From: Magnetococcus marinus MC-1
GTDB taxonomy: Bacteria > Pseudomonadota > Magnetococcia > Magnetococcales > Magnetococcaceae
Assembly: GCF_000014865.1 (NCBI RefSeq)
Contig: NC_008576.1
Span: 525,501 to 589,500 of the forward strand
Length of the DNA stretch: 64,000 bases
Direction of reading: 5' to 3'
Position numbers and translations under genes: made by a program. This document shows, one piece after another, positions 43,482-53,053 of the stretch (its first letter is position 1; each line of letters starts with the position of its first letter). The notes beneath the pieces were generated by a model. It had not been told where the DNA came from. It worked only from the letters and a program-made list of their open reading frames with translations, and did not search any database.

Positions 43482-44489
43482 CTACCGCGAGGGGGTGAAG
43501 CTGATGGTGATCTCACCCCGGCATGCGGAACAGTGGCTGGGGGGCTTGGGCAGATTGCGGGTCGCGGCAATGGCCCGTTGGACCGAATCATCATAGGGCG
43601 CAAAACCCGACGTCTGCGAAATGCTGATCAAGCTCAAGCGACCATCCACGGTAATTTTAACCGTAGCCAGACACTTCATGCTGGAAATATCCACCCCAAA
43701 GGGGGGCCGCCACGCTTTGTAGGTGGCCTCGCGTAGCGCCCCCTGCCACTTGCGGATCTCCTCAGCCTGCTGCTGCGCAAGGGCGGCTTCGCGCAATTGT
43801 TGCTGGCGAATGGCCTCCTCACGCTGCTGCTGAGCTTTGATTTCAGCCTGTTGTTTGGCAATGGCTTCGCGCATCTGCTGCGCGGCGAGCTCCTGCTTAC
43901 GCTTGATTTCGGCCTGTTTGCGGGCCTCCTCTTTTTTGCGCTGCTCTTCAGCCTGCTTGCGGGCTTCCTCTTTTTTGCGTTGCTCTTCAGCCTGCTTTTT
44001 CTTGGCAGCCTCTTCTTGAAGACGTTTTTCTTCGGCCTGCTTCTTCTTAAGGGCCTCTTCCTTGGCGCGCTGCTCTTCGGCAATCTTTTTGGGATCAGGC
44101 TTGCGACGCATGGGGGTGATGTCAACCTTTTCAGCCGGTTGATCCGGCTCTTCCACAACCTTTTCCGGGGGTTTTGGGGCCGGTTGGGGCTTGGGTTCCG
44201 GGGGGGTGGGCTCTATCTCGGGCTTGGCTACCGGCTTGGACTCCACCGGTTTAGGCTCCACGGGCTTGGGTGCCACGGGCTTGGGCTCGGGGGGCTTGGG
44301 CTTTTGCAGCTGCGGAGGTTCGGGCTGGGTCGCTTTGGCTTGCGGTGCGGGCAGATCCACCAAATTAACCATCATGGCTGCTGGCGGTGGTGCCACACGG
44401 GGGGTGAGCAGCGGCAACAGCAGTGCAATCAGCACCACACCAACGTGCAGGCCCAGTGACCACCAGAGAAATTGCCGATCCGCAAACAT
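43482..44489 (-). CDS. tolA: TolA
   Basis: A 335-aa inner-membrane-anchored energy transducer of the Tol system. It has one membrane helix (about 10-30), a Pro/Lys/Glu-rich stretch, and a long helical domain II of EEARKQAEEQRKK-type repeats (about 125-245). The C-terminal domain III binds TolB and colicin-type partners and ends with NLPKPPSHCSACRGEITISF. That CxxC pair is closer spaced than the disulfide Cys pair of E. coli TolA. It follows tolR by 22 bp. Confidence 0.93.
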   Translation of the reverse strand: MFADRQFLWWSLGLHVGVVLIALLLPLLTPRVAPPPAAMMVNLVDLPAPQAKATQPEPPQLQKPKPPEPKPVAPKPVEPKPVESKPVAKPEIEPTPPEPKPQPAPKPPEKVVEEPDQPAEKVDITPMRRKPDPKKIAEEQRAKEEALKKKQAEEKRLQEEAAKKKQAEEQRKKEEARKQAEEQRKKEEARKQAEIKRKQELAAQQMREAIAKQQAEIKAQQQREEAIRQQQLREAALAQQQAEEIRKWQGALREATYKAWRPPFGVDISSMKCLATVKITVDGRLSLISISQTSGFAPYDDSVQRAIAATRNLPKPPSHCSACRGEITISFTPSR

Positions 44490-44511
44490 ACGAATACCAG
44501 ATCCCTAATTT

Positions 44512-44937
44512 TTAGCTGTTGGGTTGGGTGATTAACCCAACCTGTTCAATACCCGCGGCTTTGAGCGCACCCATCACCGCCATAACGTGACCATAGGCAG
44601 CATGGGTGTCACCCCGTACAAAAATACGAATACTTGGCGTGGATTTACGCACAAAAGTGACCTTATCGGTCATCTCCGATAAACTCATGCGCTCCCCTTC
44701 GATAGAGGCGCTGCCATCGGGGCTAACGCTGATGGTGAGGGGCTCTACTTGGGCGGTGATGGCGTCACTCTGCACATGGGGCAGCTCCACCTCTATACCA
44801 TGGGTGAGCAAAGGTGCCGTTACCATGAAGATAATCAGCAACACCAACATGATATCCACCAGCGGCGTGACGTTGATATCGCTCATCGCCTGAAAACGGT
44901 GGACCCCACCATTACCCATGCCTGCATTCATACCCAT
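44512..44937 (-). CDS. tolR: TolR
   Basis: A 141-aa ExbD/TolR-family protein with one N-terminal membrane helix containing the proton-path Asp in PLVDIMLVLLIIFMV and a periplasmic domain ending VGLITQPNS. The ATG at 44937 is used because it follows the tolQ stop by 1 bp and gives the usual length (about 140); an upstream frame extension overlaps tolQ. Confidence 0.95.
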   Translation of the reverse strand: MGMNAGMGNGGVHRFQAMSDINVTPLVDIMLVLLIIFMVTAPLLTHGIEVELPHVQSDAITAQVEPLTISVSPDGSASIEGERMSLSEMTDKVTFVRKSTPSIRIFVRGDTHAAYGHVMAVMGALKAAGIEQVGLITQPNS

Positions 44938-44938
44938 C

Positions 44939-45631
44939 TTATTGTCCCCGGCGGCGGCTGGCGGAGCGGCGCTCCAGAATATTGAGGAACTCGGCACCAA
45001 AATTATCCATTTTGGCGTGTAAACGGCGCATTTCTGACGAATATTTGTTATAGGCAATCACCGATGGAATGGCGGCTACCAGCCCCATGGCGGTGGCAAT
45101 CAGCGCCTCGGCAATACCAGGAGCCACCATGGTCAGGGTGCTGGCTTTGGCCCCGGTGAGTCCTAAAAAGGCGTTCATGATGCCCCAAACCGTGCCAAAC
45201 AGCCCCACAAAGGGGCTGGTAGAGCCCACCGTGGCGAGGAAAGTAAGACCCTTTTCCAGGTTTTCCAGCTCTCGGTTAAGGGCCACCGTCATGGCGCGGC
45301 GCACGTTGGTGACCAGATCACCGCCGTCCCCTTCCGAGGTAGGTTCATTGCTCTCCCAGCGTTTCCATTCGCGAAAACCGGCTGAAAACATCACCACCAT
45401 GGGGCTATCGGGCCACTCTTTGGTGGCACTTTGAAATAGGCTGGCGACACTGCCACCACTCCAAAAGCGCTCTTCAAAGGCTTCGGCATCCTGGGTGATA
45501 CGGCGGTAGCGGCGCCATTTGTCAAAAATAATGGCCCAGGAAACCACCGAGGCCGCCAACAGGGCGAGCATCACCAGCTGGACCAAGGGTCCGGCCTGAG
45601 TAATGAGGTCAAAAACGCTATGCTTAGTCAT
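44939..45631 (-). CDS. tolQ: TolQ
   Basis: A 230-aa three-helix ExbB/TolQ-family motor protein. The second and third helices are LATVGSTSPFVGLFGTVWGIM and EALIATAMGLVAAIPSVIAYNKY, which line the proton channel with TolR. Length matches E. coli TolQ (230 aa). It lies 8 bp after ybgC. Confidence 0.96.
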   Translation of the reverse strand: MTKHSVFDLITQAGPLVQLVMLALLAASVVSWAIIFDKWRRYRRITQDAEAFEERFWSGGSVASLFQSATKEWPDSPMVVMFSAGFREWKRWESNEPTSEGDGGDLVTNVRRAMTVALNRELENLEKGLTFLATVGSTSPFVGLFGTVWGIMNAFLGLTGAKASTLTMVAPGIAEALIATAMGLVAAIPSVIAYNKYSSEMRRLHAKMDNFGAEFLNILERRSASRRRGQ

Positions 45632-45639
45632 GATAGCCT

Positions 45640-46035
45640 CTATTGTGGCAATCGTTGCAGTAAAACAGCCGGCAGGCGCACGGGGCGCAATCCCTCATCC
45701 AGACATGCCACGCGGGCAGAGGCACGAATAAGGGGAGTGTTCTGGCGGGCAATCTCCTGGGTAAATTCAAGACTGGCGGGCCGGCGTCGGAGTTCTGACA
45801 CGGAAACCGTCAAAAGATCGTCAAGCAGCGCCGGTTTTTGGAAGGCGATCTCCATATGCGTCACCGCAAAACGTAGTCCGGTCTGCTCTGCCAGCGTTGC
45901 TTGCTCGATGCCCAGGCTGCGCAGCCAGTCGGTGCGGCAGCGCTCCATAAAGTTAAGATAGCGGCTATGGTAGACCACTCCGCCCGCATCGGTATCTTCA
46001 TAATAGACACGTATGTCTTGTGAAAACAGGTTCAT
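45640..46035 (-). CDS. ybgC: YbgC-type acyl-CoA thioesterase of the Tol operon
   Basis: A 131-aa hotdog-fold thioesterase. The catalytic motif [21 protein letters not shown] is intact. YbgC hydrolyses short-chain or phospholipid-linked acyl thioesters in the cytosol. Its start overlaps the ruvB stop by 4 bp, consistent with the ruvB-ybgC-tol order. Confidence 0.94.
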   Translation of the reverse strand: MNLFSQDIRVYYEDTDAGGVVYHSRYLNFMERCRTDWLRSLGIEQATLAEQTGLRFAVTHMEIAFQKPALLDDLLTVSVSELRRRPASLEFTQEIARQNTPLIRASARVACLDEGLRPVRLPAVLLQRLPQ

Positions 46036-47063
46036 AGCAGCGTACCCTGTTGCACGGGTCGCGGCGCTGTGCGGCCCATGGCTGTGTAGCTGGCGTGGGT
46101 GGCTTTGCGACCCCTGGGGGTGCGGTCCAGCATACCCTGTAGGATCAGGTAAGGCTCGATGACATCCTCAATGGTGGAGCGCTCCTCACCAATGGCCGCC
46201 GCCAAGGTATCCAGCCCCACCGGGCCACCCGCAAACTTATCCAACAAGGCTTTAAGCAAGCGATGGTCCATATTGTCCAAGCCATTACGATCGACCTCCA
46301 AAGCCAGCAAGGCACGGTCGGCAAGATCTTTATCAATGTAGCCAGGTCCGGCCACTTGGGCAAAGTCACGCACCCGGCGCAGCAGGCGATTGGCAATACG
46401 CGGGGTGCCACGGGAGCGGCGGGCGATCTCAAAGGCACCATCCGCTGAAATGTCGATGCCCATGATCGAGGCAGAGCGGGTGACAATCTGTTGGAGTTCA
46501 TCGGGTTCATAAAACTGCATGCGGGCTAGGATGCCAAAGCGGTCGCGTAGGGGGCTGGTGAGCATGCCTGCGCGGGTGGTGGCACCCACCAGGGTAAAGC
46601 GGGGCAGGTCGATCTTGACAGAGCGGGCCGAGGGCCCTTCGCCAATCATAAGATCGAGCTGAAAATCCTCCATGGCGGGGTAGAGGATCTCCTCCACGGC
46701 GGGGCTGAGGCGGTGGATCTCATCCACAAACAGCACATCTCCGGGATTAAGGTTGGTGAGCAGGGCGGCCAGATCCCCCGCTTTATCAATCACCGGTCCT
46801 GAGGTTGAGCGCAACCCCACGCCCATCTCCCAGGCGATAATCTGGGCCATAGTGGTTTTACCCAAACCGGGGGGGCCGTGCAGCAGAATATGGTCAATGG
46901 CTTCGGCACGCTGTTTGGCGGCGTGTAGAAAGACGGTGAGGTTTGCCTTGAGCGGCTTTTGACCGACAAACTCTTTGAGGTATTTGGGGCGCAGACCATT
47001 CTCCTGGAACGGTTCGCCAAGCTCAGGATCTCCCGAAATCATACGGGAAGCCATCTCTTCCAT
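46032..47063 (-). CDS. ruvB: Holliday junction branch migration ATPase RuvB
   Basis: A 343-aa AAA+ motor that drives branch migration with RuvA. Walker A is GPPGLGKTT, Walker [10 protein letters not shown], the sensor is [10 protein letters not shown], and the arginine finger lies in RDRFGI; the C-terminal winged-helix domain ends near GRKATHASY. The ATG at 47063 is preferred since GGAGGG lies 8 bp upstream and it gives the normal family length. ruvA and ruvC lie 3.7 kb away, upstream of an inserted stretch. Confidence 0.95.
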   Translation of the reverse strand: MEEMASRMISGDPELGEPFQENGLRPKYLKEFVGQKPLKANLTVFLHAAKQRAEAIDHILLHGPPGLGKTTMAQIIAWEMGVGLRSTSGPVIDKAGDLAALLTNLNPGDVLFVDEIHRLSPAVEEILYPAMEDFQLDLMIGEGPSARSVKIDLPRFTLVGATTRAGMLTSPLRDRFGILARMQFYEPDELQQIVTRSASIMGIDISADGAFEIARRSRGTPRIANRLLRRVRDFAQVAGPGYIDKDLADRALLALEVDRNGLDNMDHRLLKALLDKFAGGPVGLDTLAAAIGEERSTIEDVIEPYLILQGMLDRTPRGRKATHASYTAMGRTAPRPVQQGTLL

Positions 47064-47399
47064 GGGCACGCCCTCCATGGCGTGGTACGACGGGGGGTGC
47101 ATACCCCCATTGGACTCTACAACCCCACACTCTACTGGGGATAAGCTGAGAGGGGAAGGGATGGCATGGCCGGTTAACGGGACTTGGTTGAAATAGAATT
47201 GAAAAGAAAGCAGGGGCGTATCGCAAACTTTACGCAAAACCAGTAGTAAAAATAACAAAAATATAAAACAAATGTTAAATAATATTTAAAACATGATTTA
47301 AATACGATAAAATAAGAAAATAATTGATAAATATGTAGTGATAACATATAAGATGTTTCTGTAATGAGTCACTTTGTGGATACAAATAGGAGTCCTGGA
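47064..47399. other. intergenic region, 336 bp, strongly AT-rich in part
   Basis: Divergent spacer between ruvB and the interrupted gene. The part from about 47230 to 47360 is far richer in A and T than the surrounding genome, suggesting imported DNA. Promoters for both directions should lie here; none could be fixed. Confidence 0.55.
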
Positions 47400-47595
47400 A
47401 TGGAAAATTTGCCCAAGCACCGTGTCGACGTTGTACAAGTCGCTGAGAAAGCATTTTTGCACTCAGCAAAAGAGCTAAAAGTTGATGTTACAGCTGCCAT
47501 GCTGCGGTTATTAATGAAGTCTATCGCATTTTCCGATGTGCAAGCTAAGGTAGACATCACACTGCAAAACGTAAGCGCCCATTTATCCCCATCAA

Positions 47596-49176
47596 CTACC
47601 CTGCCGGTTCAGCAGCAGATTTCAAATTCCACGGGAGCAACAAGTCGAACTCATCCACGGTTTGCGCTGTGGCGAGGCCCTCAAAGACCTTTGTGAGATA
47701 GACGAAGGGCTCCCAACCATTGGCTTTGGCCGTTTCAATCAAACTGTAGAGGTTTGCCGAGGCCTTTGCACCTCGAACAGAGTTGCTGAAGAGCCAATTT
47801 TTCCTGCCAATCACAAAGGGGCGAATGGCGTTCTCGGCTCTGTTGTTGTCAATTTCCAGGCGTCCATCATCAAGATATCGAATCAGAGAGGACCACTGAT
47901 TGGTCAGATATCCCATCGCTTCGCCGAGTTTGCTTTTCGGTAACACCCCTGCTCGATTATCTTCCAGCCAGGTTTTCAACTCATCGATAATGGGGCGGGA
48001 ACGCTCCTGGCGCACCTTGTAACGTCGCTCTGGAGTAGCCTCTTCCTCACGCAGATCCTTTTCCACAGCGTACAGTTTCCGGATCAGCGACAGTGCCTGC
48101 CCAGCCTTGCCTATCTTGCCTTTTTTGGATTTTCCCAACGCTTTGATCGCCTCGTCGAATTGACGACGGGCATGCGCAAAACACCCCATCAGGATCACAT
48201 CTTCCTGCGCACCCACACCCAGATAACCTGCATACCCATCCGTTTGCAACCAGCCTTTATAGCCCGCCAACAGCCGTTTCGGAACCTCGGCACCGCGTGT
48301 GGGATCGTAATCAAACAAAATCACCGGACTACCCGGGGGACCACCTCGCTGTACCCACATATAGGAGTTGCTGGCTGCAACTTTATCTTTTTCCTTAAGC
48401 ACTTGAATCGTAGTTTCATCCATCTGCAGGATATCGTAATCCAGCATCTTGTCCCGCATCAGATTGATCAACGGCTGCACCAGTTGGCCGCACTGGATCA
48501 TCCAATTGGCCAGCGTGGTTCGACAGACATCAATCCCTGCACGGGTCAGAATGGCGCCCTGTCGATAGAGCGGTAACCCATCGGCATACTTGGATACCGC
48601 CACATGGGCCAATAGAGCAGCTGTAGCCAACGCCTTGGGAATGGGACGTTTGGGTGTAGGGGCCGTCTTCACGCCCTGTTTGCAATGAGGACAGCCATAT
48701 TTGATCTGGATGTGCCGCAATACCTGCACCTTGGCCGGAATAATATCCAGTTGCTCGCTGGTCTCACGGCCAATCTCGACCAAATGGTGACCATCCAGGC
48801 CACAAACCAATGCCGACTCAGGCAACTCATGAATGATATCCACCCGGGGTAGCCACTCTGGCAATGGCTTGCGCCCTTTGGACTTCACTTTGCGGCTATG
48901 GGCAGGAACCTGGATCTCTTCGGCATCCTCTTCAGGTTCCTCGGCAGCCGTCACTTCTGCCTCATCGAACAGACCCAACTGACGGGGATCGCTCTTCTCA
49001 CTGGAACGCCCAAACCGCTTGGCAATGAGAATATTCAGCTTCTCCCTCAGAAGCTGGGCTTCATGCTCCATACGCTTGCTTTTGTCCTGTAAAAGGACAT
49101 TTTCAGCCTGCAAGGAAAGTATTATTTCCCGCAAAGCGGCAGGGTCATCAGGGAGTGTCTTTGGTAGCGTTTTCAT
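47596..49176 (-). CDS. tnpC: IS66 transposase TnpC
   Basis: A 526-aa DDE transposase. N-terminal leucine-rich coiled coil (LQAENVLLQDKSKRMEHEAQ), the ERFGRSSEK-like segment, a zinc-binding CPHCKQGVKT stretch, and the catalytic pattern MDETTIQVL / LQTDGYAGY / DNNRAENAIRP are present. The C-terminal IS66 domain is complete (GRKNWLFSNS, SLIETAKANG). It starts 35 bp after tnpB and ends 4 bp before the terminal repeat. Confidence 0.97.
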   Translation of the reverse strand: MKTLPKTLPDDPAALREIILSLQAENVLLQDKSKRMEHEAQLLREKLNILIAKRFGRSSEKSDPRQLGLFDEAEVTAAEEPEEDAEEIQVPAHSRKVKSKGRKPLPEWLPRVDIIHELPESALVCGLDGHHLVEIGRETSEQLDIIPAKVQVLRHIQIKYGCPHCKQGVKTAPTPKRPIPKALATAALLAHVAVSKYADGLPLYRQGAILTRAGIDVCRTTLANWMIQCGQLVQPLINLMRDKMLDYDILQMDETTIQVLKEKDKVAASNSYMWVQRGGPPGSPVILFDYDPTRGAEVPKRLLAGYKGWLQTDGYAGYLGVGAQEDVILMGCFAHARRQFDEAIKALGKSKKGKIGKAGQALSLIRKLYAVEKDLREEEATPERRYKVRQERSRPIIDELKTWLEDNRAGVLPKSKLGEAMGYLTNQWSSLIRYLDDGRLEIDNNRAENAIRPFVIGRKNWLFSNSVRGAKASANLYSLIETAKANGWEPFVYLTKVFEGLATAQTVDEFDLLLPWNLKSAAEPAG

Positions 49177-49211
49177 AGCCGAAATTATACCAAAAAAACC
49201 GCCTTAACACT

Positions 49212-49571
49212 CTATACAATCGAAGAAAAATGCAGTTTATTGTGACCCTTCATTGCCGCCAGGTTGTAGCCATCAAGTAGCCAATTCAGCTGCCGCCCCG
49301 TGATTTGGATTTCTGCGGCACCTCCCTGGCGCAACCAGTGAAATCGGTCCTTTTCCAGCCGCTTTTGCCACAGGCAGAAGCCATTACGTTCCCAGTAAAG
49401 GATTTTCACCTTGTCCAATGATCGATTGCGAAACACGAACAGAGCCTCATCAAAGGGATTCAACTCCAGTTCTGCCTCCACCAATGCAGCCAGTCCGTTG
49501 ATCCCCTTCCTGAAATCCACCGGCTCCAAACAAAGATGGACGACAGAAATATCCGGCGATGGGCGCATCAT
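49212..49571 (-). CDS. tnpB: IS66 accessory protein TnpB
   Basis: A 119-aa IS66 Orf2 protein with VHLCLEPVDFRKGINGLAALV, DEALFVFRNRSLDKVKILYWERNGF and WQKRLEKDRFHW, spread over most of its length. Required for transposition together with TnpC (family knowledge). It is coupled to tnpA by a one-base TGATG overlap, which fixes the start at 49571. Confidence 0.95.
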   Translation of the reverse strand: MMRPSPDISVVHLCLEPVDFRKGINGLAALVEAELELNPFDEALFVFRNRSLDKVKILYWERNGFCLWQKRLEKDRFHWLRQGGAAEIQITGRQLNWLLDGYNLAAMKGHNKLHFSSIV

Positions 49572-49912
49572 CACAAGGCTGCCACAGATCGCAGGACAGA
49601 GAGCAAGCTCTCGCCACCATTCCCTGACCACTCCACCGTCATACCATTTGGGAACTGAATCCGGCAGACCCCTGCTGAAGACTTTGAACTCAATTCCAAT
49701 CGCTGAAAACGTCGCTTGCCTGATCCTGACTCTTCCAGAAAACCCATTTGCGTCAGCTTGCGCTTCCAAAAATACAACGATGGAAGGCTCAGCTTATGGA
49801 CTTCAGCGTACTCCTTAATGGTGCCGACCTCAGAACGACAACTGCGTAAATGATCCAGCCAGTACCGCTGCTTCTCACTCAGCACAGACGCCTCAATTGA
49901 TTTGTCTTCCAT
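49571..49912 (-). CDS. tnpA: IS66 accessory protein TnpA
   Basis: A 113-aa helix-turn-helix protein (HLRSCRSEVGTIKEYAEVHKL then LPSLYFWKRKL) as expected for the first IS66 gene. AGGAGG lies 6 bp before the ATG, 63 bp inside the right inverted repeat. Confidence 0.92.
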   Translation of the reverse strand: MEDKSIEASVLSEKQRYWLDHLRSCRSEVGTIKEYAEVHKLSLPSLYFWKRKLTQMGFLEESGSGKRRFQRLELSSKSSAGVCRIQFPNGMTVEWSGNGGESLLSVLRSVAAL

Positions 49913-50360
49913 GTTCGCCTCCTAAAATTTTGAATTTCAGAAAGCGTGACATACCTTCAGATCAAACTGAACCCTGGGGATAAATGGGCGCTTACTGCAA
50001 AACAGCTCGGGGAAATGGCGCACCAAATTAATGCGAAATCACCGGGATGGGGTTAAATCGATGGCCCGCAAATTTGCAGGCAGTCTTGTCATGTTGGGTA
50101 GTGCGGAGCATGACATGCACATTGCTCAATGTATCGATAATTGGAGGGATGATCCAAAGGTAAAAAAGGGTTTGCAAATTTATCACCCAGAAACCTACCC
50201 CTTCTGCCCACGACATCAAGAATCCGTCAATCCCTAGATTTTTTGCCCACTCATGAGACGAATGACAAGCCGAGTTGCAACAGGGTGGTGACTTGCGCTT
50301 GTAGGGTTTCCGTATAAGTAGAGATAAACGGGATGTTCTGAAATTGTACGGAGAGGTACA

Positions 50361-50747
50361 ATGATAAATGGTACAGCAGAAGATGAAAAAGAAGCATTCA
50401 AGCTTATGGTTGATACGGTAAAGACCATGCTCACGCTTGCAAGTGTCATGATCTCTGGACTCATTGCACTTATAGGTTTAGTCAGCAGAGCGGGTGGAGC
50501 AGCAGGCATCAATGCTATTAACTTTTGCTCTGTAAGTGCGTTAATACTGTCTGTAATCACAATAGGGTCCATGCTATGGACGCTGTGGGTATCCATCGCT
50601 TCAGCACACCGAGGTCAGTTTAATGTATGGTTAGATTGTCATAGGTACCCATTCATGGTTTCCTTAGTGTTATTTCTGGTGTCGGTTATATTAACAGCGA
50701 TCTATATAGCCACAATAGACCTTTCTCCCCTGTCTAATGGTTGCTAG
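50361..50747 (+). CDS. small integral membrane protein, unknown
   Basis: A 128-aa protein with three hydrophobic segments (about 24-43, 53-75, 94-116) and a soluble N-terminal stretch of about 20 residues (acidic, EDEKEAF). GGAGAGG lies just before the ATG. It ends 13 bp from the convergent ruvA stop, so it fits snugly and is probably real. No family recognised; its codon use is more AT-rich than that of ruvA. It belongs to the inserted stretch between ruvA and ruvB. Confidence 0.7.
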   Translation: MINGTAEDEKEAFKLMVDTVKTMLTLASVMISGLIALIGLVSRAGGAAGINAINFCSVSALILSVITIGSMLWTLWVSIASAHRGQFNVWLDCHRYPFMVSLVLFLVSVILTAIYIATIDLSPLSNGC

Positions 50748-50759
50748 TCACGGAAAAAC

Positions 50760-51374
50760 TCAAGCTGGAGCCAGCAGTTTAAGGGCGCCCTTGAGGGCGA
50801 CGGAGATGTCGGTAATCTCCCCGGCACTAAACAGCTTGGCCAAGGCCGCATCCACTTGAGGGGGTTTATAGCCCAAGTTAAGCAGGGCCGAGGCAACCTC
50901 TTCGCGCAGACCCGCCGGGTTGGCTGCCATGGTGGCTGCACCAATGGCCGTGGTAGGGGCCGCCATGGGTAGCGCACCCAGCTTGTCTTTGAGCTCCATC
51001 GCCATGCGTTGCGCGGTCTTTTTGCCTACGCCGGGTATGGTGCAGAGCAGGGTAAGATCTTCACGGGAAAGGGCGGTAAGCAGGGCTTCGGGGGTGTGGC
51101 TAGAGAGAGCCGCCAAGGCGAGCTTGGTGCCAATCCCATTCACACTGGTGAGTAAATTAAACACCTTGCGCTGGGATTCACTATGAAAACCATAGAGTAA
51201 AAAGGCATCTTCCCGCACATGGGTCACGGTGTAAAGCAGACAAGCTTCCCCAACGGTAGGCAACTCATTATAGGTGGCCAGAGAGATAAACACCCGGTAG
51301 CCCACCCCATGCACATCCATCACCACATGGTCGGGATGTTTGGCCGCTAATGAACCTTTAAGTTGGGCAATCAT
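50760..51374 (-). CDS. ruvA: Holliday junction protein RuvA
   Basis: A 204-aa tetrameric junction-binding protein. N-terminal OB fold ([30 protein letters not shown], broken here as residues 1-30), tandem helix-hairpin-helix motifs (LTSVNGIGTKLALAAL and LLCTIPGVGKKTAQRMAMEL) and a C-terminal RuvB-contacting domain are visible. The ATG at 51374 overlaps the ruvC stop by 4 bp. Confidence 0.96.
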   Translation of the reverse strand: MIAQLKGSLAAKHPDHVVMDVHGVGYRVFISLATYNELPTVGEACLLYTVTHVREDAFLLYGFHSESQRKVFNLLTSVNGIGTKLALAALSSHTPEALLTALSREDLTLLCTIPGVGKKTAQRMAMELKDKLGALPMAAPTTAIGAATMAANPAGLREEVASALLNLGYKPPQVDAALAKLFSAGEITDISVALKGALKLLAPA

Positions 51375-51913
51375 GCACGCCCCCCCCGCTGTAGACCAAG
51401 GATCGCCGCTGGCAGCGTCTGCTGATGCCATTGCCGTTGGTTAAGGTGGCACATGGCAATGGCAAGACCATCGGCGGCATCCTGCGCCGGCTTTTTATCC
51501 AGATTAAGCAGCATGCGCATCATCTCCTGCATCTGGTTTTTCTCGGCCCGGCCATAACCCACCACCGCTTTTTTGACCTGCATGGCGGTATACTCCGCAA
51601 TGGGCAGACCCATCTGCGCACCGGCCACAATGGCGGCCCCCCGCGCATGGCCAAGCTTGAGCGCGCTCTGTACGTTTTGCGAAACGAACACCTCCTCCAC
51701 CGCCATTTCATGGGGTTGCAGGCGCTGGATAAGGCTGACCAACTGGGCGTGGATTTGATGCAGGCGCATGGGTAAGGGCTCCTTGCCATCAAGGCGGATG
51801 GTGCCATACTCCACCACCTGCTGACGCTGGCCTAAGCCATCAATGACGCCCCATCCGGTGACATTACTGCCTGGGTCAATACCAATGACACGGATGGGGC
51901 TTGCGGAGCTCAT
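51371..51913 (-). CDS. ruvC: Holliday junction resolvase RuvC
   Basis: A 180-aa endonuclease. The first catalytic Asp lies in [15 protein letters not shown], Glu in [17 protein letters not shown], and the late Asp pair in [12 protein letters not shown]. Length matches E. coli RuvC (173 aa). Start and stop overlap yebC and ruvA by 4 bp each. Confidence 0.96.
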   Translation of the reverse strand: MSSASPIRVIGIDPGSNVTGWGVIDGLGQRQQVVEYGTIRLDGKEPLPMRLHQIHAQLVSLIQRLQPHEMAVEEVFVSQNVQSALKLGHARGAAIVAGAQMGLPIAEYTAMQVKKAVVGYGRAEKNQMQEMMRMLLNLDKKPAQDAADGLAIAMCHLNQRQWHQQTLPAAILGLQRGGRA

Positions 51914-52662
51914 GCGGAGAGTGTCTCCATAATCTCATCGGATATGTCAAAGTTGGCGTAGATGTTTTGCACATCTTCATTCTCTTCCAACTTTTCATAA
52001 AGTTTCAGCATGGTGCTGGCCTGTTGCTCATCTAATTGCTGGAGGTTTTGCGGGCGCATGACCACTTCGGCCTCGCTGGGGGTGGCAAAGCCAGCAGTCG
52101 CTAGGGCTTCCAACACATCCGAGAAATCGTTGGGGTCAGTGAGGACCTCAAAACTATCCCCTTCATGGACCACATCTTCAGCTCCAGCTTCTAACGCCGC
52201 TTCGATTATGGCATCTTCGTTGATACCCTCGGCATCAAACATAATTTGGCCTTTTTTATCAAACATAAAGGCCACACAGCCATGGGTGCCCATGTTGCCG
52301 CCATATTTATTGAAGATGTGGCGTACATCGGCAACCGTGCGGTTATTGTTATCGGTTAGACAATCCACAATAATGGCAACACCGCCTGGGCCGTACCCTT
52401 CAAAACGGACCTCTTCATAATTGACGCCCTCTAACTCACCTGTGCCCCGCTTGATGGCCTTGTCCATGGTATCTTTGGGTAGGTTTTGGGCCCGTGCCGC
52501 CGTGATGGCACTGCGCAGCCGGGGGTTGGTAGCGGCATCCCCGCCGCCCATGCGGGCTGAAACGGTAATCTCTTTGATCAAGCGGGTAAAAATTTTACCG
52601 CGCTTAGCGTCTTGGGCGCCTTTACGGTGTTTGATATTGGCCCATTTACTATGCCCTGCCAT
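51910..52662 (-). CDS. yebC: YebC/PmpR-family DNA-binding or translation factor
   Basis: A 250-aa protein with [28 protein letters not shown] at the start (residues 1-28) and the Gly-rich stretch [20 protein letters not shown]. Family members act as transcription regulators (PmpR) and, more recently, as translation factors relieving ribosome stalling. The ATG at 52662 has GGGAGAGG just upstream. First gene of yebC-ruvC-ruvA. Confidence 0.94.
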   Translation of the reverse strand: MAGHSKWANIKHRKGAQDAKRGKIFTRLIKEITVSARMGGGDAATNPRLRSAITAARAQNLPKDTMDKAIKRGTGELEGVNYEEVRFEGYGPGGVAIIVDCLTDNNNRTVADVRHIFNKYGGNMGTHGCVAFMFDKKGQIMFDAEGINEDAIIEAALEAGAEDVVHEGDSFEVLTDPNDFSDVLEALATAGFATPSEAEVVMRPQNLQQLDEQQASTMLKLYEKLEENEDVQNIYANFDISDEIMETLSA

Positions 52663-53053
52663 GGTCCTCTCCCTGCGTATGAAAAGCAAAACGCAGGGTG
52701 GTCGCCTGCGTGTCTGATATAGAGTTAATCACCCATAATAACCATTTAGCCCCCACGCGTAAAGCCCAAGCAAGTATAGAGGGCGCGCAGGGTAGCTAGG
52801 GCTAAGGGGCTGGTGATGGAGGTTTTAAGATAAGCATGGGTGAAAAGGGGTTTAGGCAAACCGGTGGGGATCACGCAGCCACACAATATGGTTAAGCACC
52901 AAGGAGGGGTTTGTCTGGGCAAGCCCGCAGCCAATGGCAGGCAGCTTGCGCGGATGGTCCGTGGTAAGCCTCTAGGCCACTTGCAATTGGGGCAGCCCAT
53001 ACCCATATAGTAGGGGGACGGATGGGAAAGGCTCTCTATATTCTGGAATCTTC
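52663..53053. other. divergent intergenic region, 391 bp
   Basis: Between yebC and the glcF-like gene. A short minus-strand frame (52746-53066) has no family resemblance and starts inside glcF. Promoters for both sides must lie here; none was assigned. Confidence 0.5.

Larger units (their letters stand above)
47571..49995 (-). mobile_element. intact IS66-family element with tnpA-tnpB-tnpC
   Basis: A 2425-bp element. Perfect 21-bp terminal inverted repeats lie at 47571-47591 (starting GTAAGCGCCC) and 49975-49995, and the 8-bp target duplication TGCAAAAC at 47563-47570 and 49996-50003. All three classical IS66 genes are present and open. It is unrelated at the ends to the other IS66 element in this window. 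Confidence 0.97.
47400..50237 (+). pseudogene. small gene of unknown function interrupted by IS66 insertion
   Basis: An ATG at 47400 with AGGAG 7 bp upstream opens a frame that runs to the IS edge at 47570. After removal of the IS and one copy of the 8-bp duplication the same frame continues at 50004 and ends at TAG 50237. The reconstructed protein has 134 residues. Its first part is helical and slightly acidic; the second part has Cys and His residues near its end (CPRH). I recognise no family. The frame continuity shows the gene was intact until the transposition. Its AT-rich start region suggests foreign origin. Confidence 0.85.

Noticed and set aside
47364-47696. Plus-strand 110-codon frame running into the second IS66 element
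   Set aside because: Its last 42 codons are IS sequence. The real gene starts at 47400 and resumes after the IS.
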